Assembly (NCBI GenBank): GCA_038223055.1
Contig: JBBRHF010000122.1
Location: 1 to 13,672, forward strand
Origin: JBBRHF01 sp038223055
GTDB taxonomy: Bacteria > Actinomycetota > Actinomycetes > JACCUZ01
DNA: 13,672 nucleotides
Direction of reading: 5' to 3'
How positions within the stretch are numbered: the stretch's first letter is position 1; each line of letters starts with the position of its first letter. Positions 13,345-13,672 of the stretch are shown here, in pieces. The notes under the pieces were generated by a model. It saw only the letters and a list, made by a program, of their open reading frames with translations. It made no database searches and had not been told where the DNA came from. A program made the position numbers and the translations under genes.

Positions 13345-13672
13345 CTACTCGCGTCGCCGTGGTGGGGGCCGGTTGTGTCCGGGTGGGTGGGGTTCGGGTC
13401 CGATGGTCCTTCCGTCTCGGTGTCGCATGCTGTAGCGCCCGTCGGGGTGGCGCAAGGCGCTCCAGTGGCCTTCGTGGAGCATGGTGTGGTGTTTGGCGCA
13501 GGGCAGCATCCCGTTGTGCACCGTGGTCGGCCCGCCCCCGGTCCAGGGTTGGACGTGGTGAGCATCGGACCAGGTGACGGGCCGGTCGCACCAGGGCATG
13601 GCGCAGCGGTCTCCGTCGCGGGCGATCATGGCCAGGCGTTGCGCGAGGGTGAAGTAGCGCCGGACCCGGGTC
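13345..13672 (-). CDS. DUF222 / HNH endonuclease domain protein (13E12-type), C-terminal part
   Basis: The frame is open from the right edge (TRVRRYFTLAQRLAMIARDG) to the TAG at 13347-13345, so only the last about 108 residues are present. The HNH treble-clef is clear: RCAMPWC, WSDAHHVQPW, a GGPTTVHNGMLPCAKHH segment and MLHEG. In actinobacteria this module usually ends a long DUF222 protein of the 13E12 repeat family, present in many copies per genome. It is expected to be a metal-dependent nuclease, but no cellular role is established. The tail after the HNH fold is Pro/Arg-rich. The neighbouring IclR remnant suggests this boundary has been rearranged. Confidence 0.9.
   Translation of the reverse strand, partial: TRVRRYFTLAQRLAMIARDGDRCAMPWCDRPVTWSDAHHVQPWTGGGPTTVHNGMLPCAKHHTMLHEGHWSALRHPDGRYSMRHRDGRTIGPEPHPPGHNRPPPRRRE

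Overview
This is a very GC-rich window with the third-position G/C bias of a high-GC actinobacterium. It carries actinobacterial markers: a WhiB iron-sulfur regulator, the coenzyme F420 genes fbiA and fbiB, a DUF3105 membrane protein and a DUF222/HNH protein. The whiB, fbiA, fbiB and mannose-1-phosphate guanylyltransferase neighbourhood resembles the Mycobacterium tuberculosis Rv3260c-Rv3264c region. The style of the genes and the DUF222/HNH gene suggest a Micrococcales-like organism, but that placement is inference.

Left part (1-5261). The 3' end of a sugar-nucleotide pyrophosphorylase (manC-like) converges on a DUF3105 single-pass membrane protein. An AlkA-type DNA glycosylase reads divergently from the DUF3105 gene and converges on fbiB. 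fbiA and fbiB form a minus-strand pair that matures the F420 side chain. whiB is divergent from fbiA; their shared 188-bp spacer holds a good sigma70-type promoter for whiB and one predicted hairpin in each leader.

Right part (5388-12585). A complete minus-strand histidine-utilisation cluster is transcribed in the order hutH, hutU, an M20 amidohydrolase, hutF, hutI. It should take histidine through urocanate, imidazolonepropionate and formiminoglutamate to N-formylglutamate. No classical HutG deformylase is present. The M20 enzyme, coupled by stop/start overlaps to hutU and hutF, is the obvious candidate for the last step to glutamate plus formate. Beyond hutH lies only the C-terminal remnant of an IclR-family regulator, then the C-terminal end of a DUF222/HNH protein.

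The most unusual feature is the number of short tandem repeats in and beside gene boundaries: about 23 bp (alkA-fbiB gap), 18 bp (fbiB start), 15-16 bp (hutI end), 26 bp (hutH-hutU gap) and 29-30 bp (hutH start). Each unit of the hutH array carries a purine-rich Shine-Dalgarno-like stretch and an ATG. Together the units form a chain of mini-ORFs joined by ATGA overlaps and leading into hutH, directly beside the decapitated regulator gene.
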